DNA of 64,000 bases from Nereocystis luetkeana. Lineage: Eukaryota; Sar; Phaeophyceae; Laminariales; Laminariaceae. Positions 34,201-45,229 of the stretch are shown one piece after another. Position 1 is the stretch's first letter, and every line of letters starts with the position of its first letter. The stretch lies in contig JARUPZ010000037.1 of NCBI GenBank assembly GCA_031213475.1, positions 3,806,383-3,870,382 of the forward strand, read 5' to 3'. The notes under the pieces were generated by a model. That model was given only the letters and a program-made list of their open reading frames with translations, made no database searches and was not told the DNA's origin. The position numbers and the translations under genes were made by a program.

Positions 34201-37200
34201 GCGCGATCACCGCCCACCGATTGGATATATGCTCAGGGCTCGTGACGATTGTTTTGCTTCACTGGTCTGAGGGCGGCATGCTGCGATCGCTGAGGTGTCC
34301 AAAACGATGGTCTATGTATGGTGCTGAAACGCTCAACACAGATGCTCCCAGTGTACTTCACACTCCAAGTATACTCGGAGTATGTATCGAGTACTTTCGT
34401 GCTTCGAGTACTGAGATTATTTCAGTACTGGCTGCCCAAATACTGCGAGTGCTGGGAGCATGAGCAGTACTAGAGGCCTGAATACTGCGAGTACTCGAAC
34501 GCGGGAATGTCGCAGCATTCCATTAAAATACTCCGAGGACTACGTGCACCCGCTGTGCCCCGCAGTATGAGACCTTGAAATACTGTCAGTACTACTGCAC
34601 CTCGAAGTATGAAATCCCACAATACTTCGAATATTGGAAGTATAAGCAGTACCAACAGCCAAAATACTGCGTTTTACTCGAAGGACGACCAGTACAGGTT
34701 CCCGGTACGATTGTGATGATATTATTCACATGCTTCGTACATAGTATGTACCAGGTACCTGGTACCAGGTACCAGGTATGTGCTACAGAGCTACAGCAGT
34801 TCTACCGTACGCACTACGCGTGGCAGTTACATTCATCTGCCTACGAATAGAGAGTTTTATCTGGCTCTGTGCGACCATCTTCATTGCTTTGGCAAGAAAC
34901 AGTCAACACTCAAACTTCAAAATGGACTCGCACGAAAATTAAAATTTGCAACTGCGACCCCAACTGCGACCCTCGAGACGCCGAGAAGGGGGAAACTGCC
35001 CTGGGTACCTCTCCGAGATTACGTTCGTAGTTGGACTCGTTTCGAGAAGAGCCGACCCGATTTACTATTTTTTCCGAGGAAAAATCGAACTTGAATTTAT
35101 AAAGATCTGTTAGAACGCTCAAAATAAGAGTATCGCGTACAAATCGGCATGGCCTTGTGCTGCGTCGATGCGATTCTGAGCTTCAGATTCTGGTCAGATC
35201 GGAATTTCAGCCAAAACAAGCAGGTGCGCAAATCCGAGCAGTTTTTTTACTCGAAACTAGATTCGGGGATTTGTGTTTCGGCCATTCTTTTTTACCTACG
35301 GTACGTTTGCATGTGTGATCTACTGTAGCAGTTTGGTGTTTGGGCTCAGGGATTCGGGCCCCCGCTGACTTAGCTGTTATAACCCGGCGCCGCGAAAAGA
35401 CGCGCCGAGTGCGCTCACCATCTGGCGATGGACTCGAGCATCCGAGTCCACGGTGGCTGACTCTAGTCCGGCCGCGGAGAGACGTGCCAGTTGCGCTTGC
35501 TTCCCTTGGTGTTTTTGACTGCGTAAATCGAAAGCATTCGAGCCTTGCACGCCGACTGACTGCTGTACTGTTGTCAACGTAGCCTCGGAGAGGTGCGCGC
35601 TGACTGTGCTTCCATTGGTCTCTAGTTCGAGTCCGCGCCTCGCCGACCAACTATTCACGCTGTGCGTAGAGCCCGTCCGACACAATCAACCACGCGATCA
35701 GCAGAGTGCATCTAGGGCAGCACCGGGCCGTGGACATGGTGCGTAGCAGCCATAGCAACGACCAGCCTGTTTGTCTTTTTGCTGTGGCTGCTACGCGCCA
35801 CGGCCAGCGCTTTCGCTTGCATTGCATAATCGACACCTTGTCTAAGGTCGCCTCTAAGGTCACCGTATGGGCATTTGTATGCCATGCCATACCATGCATG
35901 CATCGTGGGGGTGATGTCCAAGACCTGGGCTTGCACGCTCTCTGCGTCTGTGTGCGTCCGAACTGCTCTGCGCGAGGAAGATGTTATGAGTACCTGCGTG
36001 GGTGTATAGAATTTAACGACACATGCCAATATTTCGAGGGGAGAACCTGCTGGGTGGAGTCTTCACATTGTACTAGGGCCAAAATTTGACGACTTGGGCT
36101 GTCGGATTCTCTATCCAGAAGAAAACGGGCCGATTTTGCAATATCGGACTGCACAAGGACAATTGACTCATTTTATTTGTTTTTGACCAAAACATTACAA
36201 TCTGAAGCCCAGAATCGAATCGCCTGAGGTCATTTCTTATCTCTCGATACAGGAAGGGTTTTATTTTCAGGGAACACGTCCTCAAAATGGAGGTTTCAGC
36301 GCCGTCGTAGGCGTGTTTGACCCGGGAAACGAGCGAATTGAGCCCGCTGTTTTCATTTTCCAACCAGCCATACCTCAAAGGGAATCCAACGCTGCTGGGG
36401 TTTTTTTCGGGCTACAGTTTGACAACGTGTCGACTCGGCAGTCCAACCCCCTCGGAAGCAGCTTCGGAAGCGATGTATATAGGTACCTGGTACCCTAGTA
36501 AATAGAAAAGCGGCTGTTTTTTCGGGTGAAGCGGCACTAGACACCTGGAAAATGTGCACCGTTTTTTCCCCAGAAGGGGGAACACCGTCAAAGCTTGCAG
36601 CTATGCCTCTCTGGAGAAAATAAGAAAATGTCTAGATACCTCTCTCACCAAAGCATACCTGATACCTGGTACTGGTACTGGTACTTAATATGATATGTGG
36701 CAGAGGCCCTTTCGCCTCAAAAATATCGCCGCTACATACGTATTTTACGTAGCAAAATGTTTCGGGGCTAGCAGGCAGGCGGTGCCGCGAACTCTTCGCC
36801 CTGGGCAAGCGCGTGGCCAGGCAATGTGTGTAGTCTCTTGGTGTTTGCCGTGACGCCGTCGGAGAACTGTACTTCTATACTGTGCTACGCAAATAGATGC
36901 GGTGCGACTTGAGCGAAAGAGCTTCCAACAACGTAGCGAGTCTGTTAAAAACGTAATACCAGGTATCTGATACGCTCCCGCCTCCCTGTAGCGTTTGAGA
37001 GAGTATTTATGTTCCATGCCGTGTTACACGGAAGGACTCGTCGAGTGATCAATGACCAGGCAGCTTCAATTTGTTTCGCCAAGTCTTGGCTGACCTAAAC
37101 GTTATTATCGCACACCAGTCAGTTGTATTGCGTATCCGCTCTGATCTCAAGAGCATGAGTTTATCGTTCGTTTTTTGTGATTCCTGACAAAATGCCCCTC

Positions 37201-40200
37201 TTGTTGACCGCTGCGCTTTTTCGCGCGTGCTCGTCCGCTCGTTATTTTCCCTCCAGTCGCCCGGAGTTCCTGGCGACCGCGACACGATGATCGTCCTGCG
37301 CAGCGCGTGCGATGCGTGCCACCGCATGAAGCGCAAGTGCGACGGGCTCCAACCGTGTAACCGCTGCCGGCGCCGGAGCCGCTCCTGCGGGTATAGCTAC
37401 AAGCAGAAGTCGGGCCCTCCGAAGGGCAGCAAGCGTAGGCTTATCGCGGCCGACGAGGACCTCCTCGAGAACCGCCAGCCCCGCCCGAAGCTTCTGCCCT
37501 TGGCGATGTGGCCCAACGAAACAGAGGAGAGCCGAGCGGTGGCGGTGGCGGCGGCGACAGCGGCGGCAGGCGATCCCACGGGATCTGCGTCTTCCGCCCC
37601 CACTGCTTTGGCCGCAACATCACCGGGCGCAAACGGCATAAACCGCCTGCTAGCAGTCGGGGGGCACAGCCAACCCCCTCGACTCCCCGGCATATCGATC
37701 CCGCCGGAGGGTAGCGCGAGCAATGGGGCGGGGGCGGCGGCAGCGGCCGCGGCTGTCGCCGCCGCCTCCTCCTCCTCCTCCAAACCGGCAGTCTCCCCCG
37801 CGGCGGCTAGAAGCCCATCGCCACCAAATCCAGGAGCTTCCATGCGCACGAGCCCCAAGAGCGCAGCTCGCGCAGGAGATGGGAGCGCCGGAAAGGGCAA
37901 GGCCAGGGCCAACGTGCGCCCCATAGCCGACCTCGTGCTGCCGAGCGGCGCGGCGGTGCTCTCGCTGGAGGCCCGAGCCGGGGCGTACAGAAGAGCGCAG
38001 GAGGCGGCCGCGGCCGGGATGGCGGCGGCGCGAGCCTCCGTTCAAGGCGACTTCCCGACGGAAAATAACGGTGAGTTCGCTGCATCCAAAGGCAACCCTC
38101 CGGCGCCGGCCGGAACGGGGCAGCCGAACCACAAGCAGGGCATCATGGGGCGCATCAACGCGACGTCGACGTCCCCAGGCACGCCGTTGGCGTCACCTTC
38201 CTCGGCCAGCGCTGCCTCCGAGGGGGTGGCGTCCCCAGCCGCCTTGGCCATCGCTTCGCGCGAACCCCCTGCTCCGATGAACGCAACGTCTGTCGGCGCT
38301 TCGCCCTCCGGAACCCCCCCCCCCTCCGGGGCGATGGCAGCACCGGCGGCGGCAGCAGCAGCGGCGGCGGTGCAGCAGATACCTGGCTCTTCAGGGCCGT
38401 CGCCGCCGCCGCGACCGTCAGGCGTGCAAATTTCATCTGCTGGGCCATTGCATATGCAGCAACAGCTACCGCAGCAGCAGCAGCAGCAGCAGCAACCGCC
38501 ACCACCACCGCTGCCGCACCCAGCGATGTCCCCTCAAGGGATGTCTGCGCAGGGCGGCCTTCCACCTGGAATGTCGCCCTCCATGGGCATGCCGATGGCG
38601 TACCACCCTCAGTACGGGATGTACCAGCCGTACCCGCAGTCTTTATATGCGGCTTATCTCGCGCAGTATCAGATTCAGCAGGGCATCAACCCTTACGAGG
38701 GCATGTACGACGGTATGAGCCCTTATGGCAACCCGGCGATGTATGGGCCGGGGGGCGCGGCCGCGACCGCGGCGGGGTCGCCGGCAGCGCCGCTGCCACC
38801 ACCGCCGCTGCCGCCGCCGCCGCCATCGTCGCCGACCGGCGTAGCTCCCACAGCAGCCGGGGTGGCGGCCAGGTCCACGCACGGTATCCCTTCTCTGCCT
38901 GGCGTGACCGGCAAGACCCCTGCCTTCGCTGACACCGCCGCCGCGGCGGCAGCAGTAGCTGCCGCTACGCGCAGCGCCGCGGTCTCCGGCGAGAAGCGAC
39001 CGCCAAAAGAGAACGAGGAAGCGAAACAGGTGAAATAAATAAGCGGAAAGCCGCCAGCTCGCCTGTGGCTTGTTGAGAACTAGCGGTCGAAATTAATGTG
39101 CAGCGAGCCATGCTCGCGGACTCGCGCAGTCTAGGTTCCGATTTAGTTGGGGGGTTTTTTATGTGCTGTTGATTACCATCCCAGTGTGGTACTCGTATCG
39201 CGCGTTTTTCTCGCCTCCCGCCCCCCCCCGAGGGTATGATTGTGTCACGCCCCTTGCCGCCATCGGTTCGAGGCAATACCGCCCTTGAGCATGCTGGGTC
39301 CCCTGAACCCGGACTATGCACGGGTATGTTCTGCACAACTCCCTACCTGCTGCCTTTTTCCTGTCATGCCCCATGCCGCCATCGGTTTGGGGCAATACCT
39401 CCCTTTGAGCCCGCTGAGCCCCCTGAACCCGGGCTATGCACGAGTGCATTCTGCACAACTCCCTACCACCTGTAATTATGTGTTGAAAATTACAAACGGA
39501 TGACGTACACGGTGAGGTTTCTCGCAACTGCTGATGTGCGCTATCACAACGATGCGTCGGCTATACAAATATCTATCTTGTGATTCGTGATGCCCTCACC
39601 CTGACACACACCCCCCGCCCCCCTCCCCTCCCTTCCGCCCTCCGGTAGCTTGCAGTGGAGACTCTCCTCGGTCTCAAAAACTCTCAAGGGTCGAAGGGCG
39701 GTGGAGCGATCGACGAGGCGTCTGCTCAGGCCGTGGCCGCAGTCACCGCCGCGGCTGTGTCCGCGGCTGCCGCAGCCGCGGCCGCCCAAGAGGCCGCCGA
39801 CCGCGCCACGACGTCCGGCATCGATGACGGAACCGCTGCTTCGGCCGCGGCAGCCGCGGCTGCGACCGCAAAAGCGGTCGCGCAGGCTGTGGCGGAGGCG
39901 GGGGCCGTGTGTCCCAAGGAAAAATTCCCGACGAGGGCCAGCAGTTTGGACGCGCCACTGGTGGGAGAAACAAAGGGACCGTCGACGACGTCAGCGGCGG
40001 GGGCCGCGGCCGCGGCAGCGGCGGCGGCAGCAGCGGCAGCAGCGGCGGCATCGGCAAAAGCGGCGCGGGAGGCAGCGGTTACCGCCGAGACAAAGCAGGC
40101 GGAATCGACGAACGGTGCCACGGTTGCGAATTGGGCTCAGGCGGAGGCTAAGGAAGTTCCTCCTGGCGGCGACGCGGCTGGGAAGACCGCGGTGGTTTCC

Positions 40201-40602
40201 GCGGCTTCGCCAGCTAAGGAAGTTCGGCCTGGTGGCGACGCAGCAGGGAAGGCCGCGGAGGTTTCTTCTGCTTCGCCAGCTTCGGCGGCTTTGGCGGTAC
40301 CGACGGCGGCAACGTCAGTGGTACCGGCGGCAGCGGCGGTTAGGGAGGGAGCACGAGCCGCGTCCCCGCAGACGTGGGCGCCGGTGCACGGGGGGCCAGA
40401 AGAGGCGGCGGCCGAGGCGACCGTGGAGAGAGGGCAACCCGAAGGGACAAGGGTCGAACTCGGGGCCGCCGCCCCCCCGGCGACGGCGACGCCGGACAGC
40501 AAAGAGCGTGAAGGCGGCCTGCAGGTGGGCGCGTCGTTGGTTGTCTCGGGTGGAAGCAGCGCCGCTGCCAGCCAACCCGAAGTCGTCGCTTCTTCAACGT
40601 GA
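31298..40602 (+). CDS. Zn2Cys6 zinc-cluster transcription-factor-like protein, three exons
   Basis: Exons 31298-31864, 37257-39029 and 39649-40602 join in phase 0 at AAG|GTGAGG...CCTCCAG|TCG and CAG|GTGAAA...CGGTAG|CTT, giving about 1,097 residues. Residues about 207-233 show C-x2-C-x6-C-x5-C-x2-C-x6-C (CDACHRMKRKC, then CNRCRRRSRSC), the exact fungal-type C6 zinc-cluster spacing. It is followed by a basic run (KGSKRR) that could serve as a nuclear signal. Family role: sequence-specific DNA binding through a two-zinc cluster. The rest is low complexity: Pro/Ala in exon 1; Ala, Ser, Pro and a Gln run in exon 2; a Tyr/Gln/Met-rich segment (MAYHPQYGMYQPYPQ) late in exon 2; and long Ala stretches in exon 3. 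No fungal-type middle homology domain was seen. The exon 1 link is less sure: an in-frame ATG at 37287 could start a shorter protein. Exon 3 relies on the Ala-rich frame. Confidence 0.7.
33286..33960 (+). repeat. AGTACT-rich repeat block, copy 1, with 42-bp tandem units
   Basis: CTGCGAGTACTGGGAGTATG followed by AGCAGTACT recurs exactly every 42 bp (33364, 33406, 33448). The block continues with a less regular, AGTACT-studded stretch to about 33960. It lies inside the 5.4-kb first intron of the zinc-cluster gene. The 42-bp units are open in one frame, but nothing suggests translation. Confidence 0.75.
34000..34197 (-). other. Possible isolated terminal exon, unrecognised
   Basis: A 65-codon frame from ATGCACAGCCTCGGG ends at a stop near 34000 and has balanced, protein-like composition (LLVEKVSG, LMLMWQLLQQLLRKR). 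A GCTAG acceptor precedes it. No family is recognised. It lies between the two AGTACT blocks, on the opposite strand to the host intron, and could equally be chance. Confidence 0.2.
34361..34710 (+). repeat. AGTACT-rich repeat block, copy 2
   Basis: It follows copy 1 in the same order: ATCGAGTACTTTCGT, CAGTACTGGC, one and a half 42-bp units (34447 onward), then CAGTACTACTGCACCTCG, AAGTATAAGCA, CAACAGCCAAAATACT and CCAGTACAGG. Similarity is patchy, so the duplication is old. About 400 bp of unrelated sequence separates the copies. Confidence 0.65.
35340..35660 (+). other. Imperfect internal triplication, no gene
   Basis: Three spaced stretches (about 35390, 35475, 35585) share the pattern CG-GAGA-GTGC-TG-GCT followed by CCAT/CCTTGG. 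A B-box-like AGTTCGAGTCC lies near 35627, but its flanks do not pair as a T-arm. The region is inside intron 1 of the zinc-cluster gene, which is otherwise unremarkable from 34.8 to 37.2 kb. Confidence 0.25.
39241..39476 (+). repeat. ~118-bp tandem duplication
   Basis: Two adjacent units share GCCGCCATCGGTT, GGCAATACC, CCCCTGAACCCGG, CTATGCACG and TTCTGCACAACTCCCTACC. The duplication lies within intron 2 of the zinc-cluster gene. Confidence 0.75.
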
Positions 40603-40805
40603 CGGGGGAAAGTTGGCGGCTCGTCGCGTTTGCTCCCCTCCCCTCCCCCCCCGCCAAGGTAAAACGGGAGCTGCTGGTGCTGTCCGACCGGCTGTTGCTG
40701 TTGCGTGCGTTGGTTTGTTCTCTCGTGACCCCTCGCCCGAGACGCTTGACAGGGACGGAGGCCGGCGGACGGGCGGGATAGCGGTGTGGCGTGGCCGTTG
40801 TTGAG

Positions 40806-40811
40806 AATAAA
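40806..40811 (+). terminator. AATAAA polyadenylation signal candidate
   Basis: AATAAA lies 204 bases after the zinc-cluster stop on the same strand. Confidence 0.4.
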
Positions 40812-40829
40812 AACGTGGTGCGGTGCGAC

Positions 40830-43800
40830 AGGGCAACAGGTGGCTCGCTCCGAGCCTATCGGTTGGTGGCGCTCGGCCGTAAGTAACGCGAGGCTGCCGA
40901 TGGGCGAGCAAGCGCAGAGTGATCTACCTCACTCTCTTTTGTCTCTCTTTTCTCTCTGTATTTTCTGCGCTCTCGTTTTTCGTCTTTCTGTTTTTCTGGT
41001 TGGCTCCTCCGTTGGTTGACCGAAGGAGGTCCAGGAGGATTCTTTGTGGACCGGGGCCATGCGCCGCAGCTGTAAGCGGGCGGAAAACTAGCCAGACAGA
41101 CAGCTGGCCTCGGGCAAGGAAATTTTAGCAGAAAGGGAAGGCGACACGCGAAAGGGATACCGCGCGCCCACCCCACCCCGGTTGTGATGTATACAGCGTT
41201 CGTTTGCGTTTCACGCCGCCTAGCCCGACGAGATGGAAGTGGTTCGTACAGTACAGTTAGTACTCTGCTGCTGTTGTTGTTATAGTATCAATAGTTGTTT
41301 TCCTCGTTTCCTGTTTTTTTTTGTGTTTTCCTCTCCTTCGGAATGTTTTTAGTTTGGCCCAGTTGTAGCCCTTTTCTGTTACCGACCGATCGACTGACTG
41401 ACCGGCCAATAATGCCTTTGGTAAAACGCTGGCAGGGGGGGGGGCGGCGCAACCGGTAGCTGGGAGGGTTATGTGATATATGGGGGACCGACCTCGGACG
41501 AACCACAAGAAAGGTGTCCCGTGGGCGAAAAGGAGGTGAACCGATGCCAGTTTTGGCACATCGGAAAAGGCGTGGCGAACGGGTGGGGTGGGGTGGGGTG
41601 GCCCCGGTAAGGGCGATGGCGGTTCCAGCCTTGTCGCCGGCGGCGGTGACGGTGGCCCCGTTAGCGTCAGCGGTGGCGGCGGGTTAGACGATGAAGGTGA
41701 CTGAGAAATATGTCCCCTTCCCCCACCGTGTTCCGGACCCGCGCAAGCCGAGGTGACTCCCCGTGCGGTCGAGTAGGCGAGCGTTCTGCCGGATATGGGC
41801 CGGGGCGGGGACCGTTTTGTCTCGTGAGTGACGTCGGAATTCCGGCTTGCGGCTCGCCGGTGCAGAACCTTTGTACCCGGTCGATGCTCTCGGCTCGTAG
41901 AGAAGGCGGGGTGGAGCGGTGTCGGCACACGATATATTTTTTTCCCGCCCGGGTGATAGAGGTACCGGAGGCGCACACCGTCGCTCATGCTGCGCTGCCG
42001 CGGGGTGCGCCCTTTCGCTGGTGTAGCGAACCAGCCCGGCGCTTAGTGATCGGCATTGTGTTTGGACACCATCGAGCCGCACGGCGCCGTGACACGCGCC
42101 GCGCCGCTCCGTACCGTACCGCCTCGTCTGTGGTCGCGCGCGCGGGTCGCCGCGGGAGATTTGACGGTTTTTGTTCATGTTGTTGCAAGATATTACGATA
42201 AGGTATACAGTTAGCCCTTAGTCTTCTTGTGGAAAATACGCCACCGTGGATTAATCAAAGTTGGGGCTGGATCCCTTTCTCGTTAACCCCCCCAGCCCCC
42301 CTTCATGACTTCCCGTCCTCTGCATTTTCTCCTTCATATCAAGCGAGTGTATGGGAGAGAGAGAGAGAGCGAGGAATGGACGAGGTTATGCCGAACCTAC
42401 GGGTGCGTCCGCAAGCGCTGGTGTGGTGGTTCAATCGGGATGCGTGCGGGTGTTTCTTTCTTGTTGGTTTAGCTTCGGATGCCTAGTCTACTAATAGTGT
42501 TGTTAGCAGAGGCGGTGGATAGGTGGGTAGTAGGTTGGTGGGAGGATTAATGTCCCTGTAATGAAAGTATGTTTGTTTTTTTTGTATCGCCGCTTTTACT
42601 CTTATTTAGTGCGCGTGTTCCTCTTCTTTTTCTTGTTTTTTTCTCCACGTTTCATCTCTTTTTGCGTGTGTTCTGTATCTGGTAGAAAGCAGTGATTATA
42701 CCACGGATGGCGGTATGTGCGTTTATACTGCTGCTGCCGCTGTTCTGGCACGCACGCACGCACGGCACGTGCGTACGTACCTGGTACGCAATATTCAGAG
42801 GGAAACATATCGTACTACGCGTTGCTGCAGGGGCTCCCGGTCCTTCTGTGCTGGTCAAGTTGGAGGATCGGTCGTCGTTACGCCACAATCATACATACGT
42901 TGTCCGTCCGCATCTTCTTATTCGTCGCGGATTCGGATGAGTTTTTCGTGGAGCGGTTATCTTGCGGGACCGGTCCGTTTACAAGCACCTTGGCCTGTCT
43001 CGAGAGTCATCATCCGCCGCAAGTAGTCGTTTAACCCTGCCGATCGGTGGTGGCGGTGGCGGCGGTGGCGGCGATGCGGCGGCAGCGATGGTGTAAGAAG
43101 TGGGCTGTAAAATTCAACGATAAGTAGTGTATTCTTGCTTGGAACGAGGGGCGCCTTGGCACGGACGGTGGGCCGTGATGGGTTGGAATTAACTAGTCTA
43201 CAGAGACCGGGTCGGTAAGGAATTACAAGTGGAGGGGAGGGGCAACGTTCGAAGGCTAGCATGATACTTGCGCTATTTATATTCGTACCGCTGTTCTGTT
43301 TGTTGTTTGCTGTTGATGCTGTTGCTGTCGTTGTTGCGGTGCTCCAATAATACAAAGTACGATGAAGAAGTAGCGAGTACCTGGTAAATATTTGAGCAAC
43401 ACGGCAGTACAGCACACGTGGACGACAGCAATTACTCCTTTCGAGAGTGAGTGCATTTCGCGCTGACCACTTACCCCAGGCACACCGCAGCTTTTTCTAA
43501 ATGGTTTTTTTACACCCACCGACTGCTGGATGGCAGTGTCTGTGACGTGAATTCATCACACAACACAGCAAGTAAGTACAACATAAACAACCTGCCACAC
43601 AGCACCTATCAATTGTATGCCGATATACCGGTGCCCTCCCTTGTAACTCGTTTGCTCACGCGCTCGCGTCCTTCTCCTAGTTTCCATCGCTGCTGCTGGT
43701 GTGGTCGTTATACTAAACGATTAAAACTATACATCAATACTGGGTAGGTAGTTCACGCCGAGCTCACTACATCGACAACAGCACTGCACGTCACGCCATG

Positions 43801-44035
43801 CGCCAATTCGCCGCAGAGGAATGGGATTCGTAGCAAGAGCGATCTCGGTGCATCGGACCGTTGTTTGGGTGCCCAACAAAACTGGCACCTGGTACTTGAA
43901 GGAGGTTGGAAGGCCGACACCCTCGTGCGCGCTGCGCGGTCAAACCCGAAATACAGGCTGCCACCCTTCCCCCCCCCCCCAATGTTTGCCTGGTAGGTGA
44001 ACATCCTTAAAATGCGTTCCGTCCAGGCCTTGTAG
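40830..44035. other. Mostly anonymous region downstream of the zinc-cluster gene
   Basis: The largest frame is 41988-41257 minus (243 codons), Pro-rich with a Lys-rich end (KHKKKQETRK). It has no recognisable domain and its stop falls in low-complexity CTGTTGTTG sequence, so I leave it as unsupported. A plus-strand frame (41710-42201) overlaps it. Simple repeats include GGGGT units (41585-41604) and GAGA (42354-42370). ACCTGGTA words occur near 42778, 43378 and 43888. Confidence 0.35.
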
Positions 44036-44039
44036 GTAT

Positions 44040-44765
44040 ATAGATCAAGGTCGGGACACTTTGTATCCCTTGACAGGTCTGCCTAGTGAGCAGGTGCTCG
44101 TTGGTACCTACGTGTGTGTTGTTTGCTTAGAGATAAAAGGAGAGCAGCCTTATTCCTTTCGTGCACGGGGAGACTGAGAGCCAAGCTCGTGCCTCGCTTG
44201 GGGAAACCCCTGGTTTTCGATCTAAGATACGCCTCCCAAGTACTACAAATACGATCCTAATACCTGAACCCAGGTAATTACCGGGCTTTCAGCCTCAATC
44301 AAAGCAGTACCATAACATTAGCCCACTCTGATGAGCCGTATATGGAGAATTATGGGAAATTCGTGGACACCCCGATTCCACGAGCTAGAACATGAGTCGA
44401 AGATGCGGCTCCTCAAAACCCACCCCCACACCTCTGAACGGCAAGGTAACGAAGCCGGCAAGGTACGTGAAGAAACAGAACGAAAGGAAAACCTAGCTGT
44501 TATGATACTGCCCTGAATGCTGAGGCTAAAATCCCGATAATTACAAGGGATCAAGTTTTGGGATTGTATTTGTAGTACATGGGAGGCGTATCCTAGATGA
44601 AAAACCAGGGGCTTTCCCAGCGGGCACGAGCTTAGTCTCCCCGTGTACGAAAGGAAGAAATACGTTCTTCTTCTATCTCTAAGCAAACAACACACGTGAG
44701 TACCAACGAGTAACGACTTGATAGGCAAACCTGTCCAGGGATACAAATGATCGATCTGCTGGTCT
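44040..44765. mobile_element. Foldback element with ~250-bp inverted arms
   Basis: The left arm (about 44040-44320) and the reverse complement of the right arm (about 44500-44765) match in order: TTTGTATCCC, GACAGG, CTCGTTGGTAC, GTGTGTTGTTTGCTTAGAGAT, TTCCTTTCGT, CACGGGGAGACT, GATACGCCTCCCA, GTACTACAAATAC and CAGTA-CATAAC. Similarity is roughly four in five bases. The short core (44320-44500) has no transposase. A diverged relative of the core lies at 11040-11340. It is non-autonomous; the family is unassigned. Confidence 0.7.
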
Positions 44766-45229
44766 TACCATAGCCTTAAGGGACAGGAATGAGTTGCCAA
44801 CGAAAGTCATCGCCATGCCACCCGCAACGACGGTAGGGCGAGAACGATCCTACGGAAAAGCGAAAGTTAACACCAAAAACGAGGTCCCCAGTAGGTGTTG
44901 TCAATTTCATCCAGATCGCCCCCAGCTCCCGAGCGGGGGGGGTTCGGTAGGGCGAGAAGAAAAATAACATGGAACACGCCAAACGCCACCTAAACCAAGC
45001 CCATAACTCCGGAAACGTGTCCTGTGCCACAAATGAGTGGCCCGATTACCCAGACCAGCCCCGACACTGAGCGGAGGTGTAGGCAGGACAAAATACGCAA
45101 AACCCATCCCCAAGCCAGCCCAAGAAAAACAACCCAGGAACATACCGAGCAGAAGAAAACCCGACCCGAAAACTCCGAAAACGTCAAAAAGTAGAAGACC
45201 ACCCTCCAAAATCCATGAAAACGACTAGA

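Noticed and set aside
35600-35660. tRNA 3' half ending in CGACCA.
   Set aside because: The sequence around AGTTCGAGTCC does not form a T-stem.
39650-40804. 384-codon Arg/Pro-rich plus-strand frame.
   Set aside because: Shadow of the Ala-rich exon 3 frame. Phase from exon 2 through the CGGTAG acceptor selects the Ala-rich frame.
41257-41988. 243-codon minus-strand frame as a gene convergent with the zinc-cluster gene.
   Set aside because: No domain, signal or splice support; Pro-rich from a GC-rich template. It may be 3' UTR of the neighbour.
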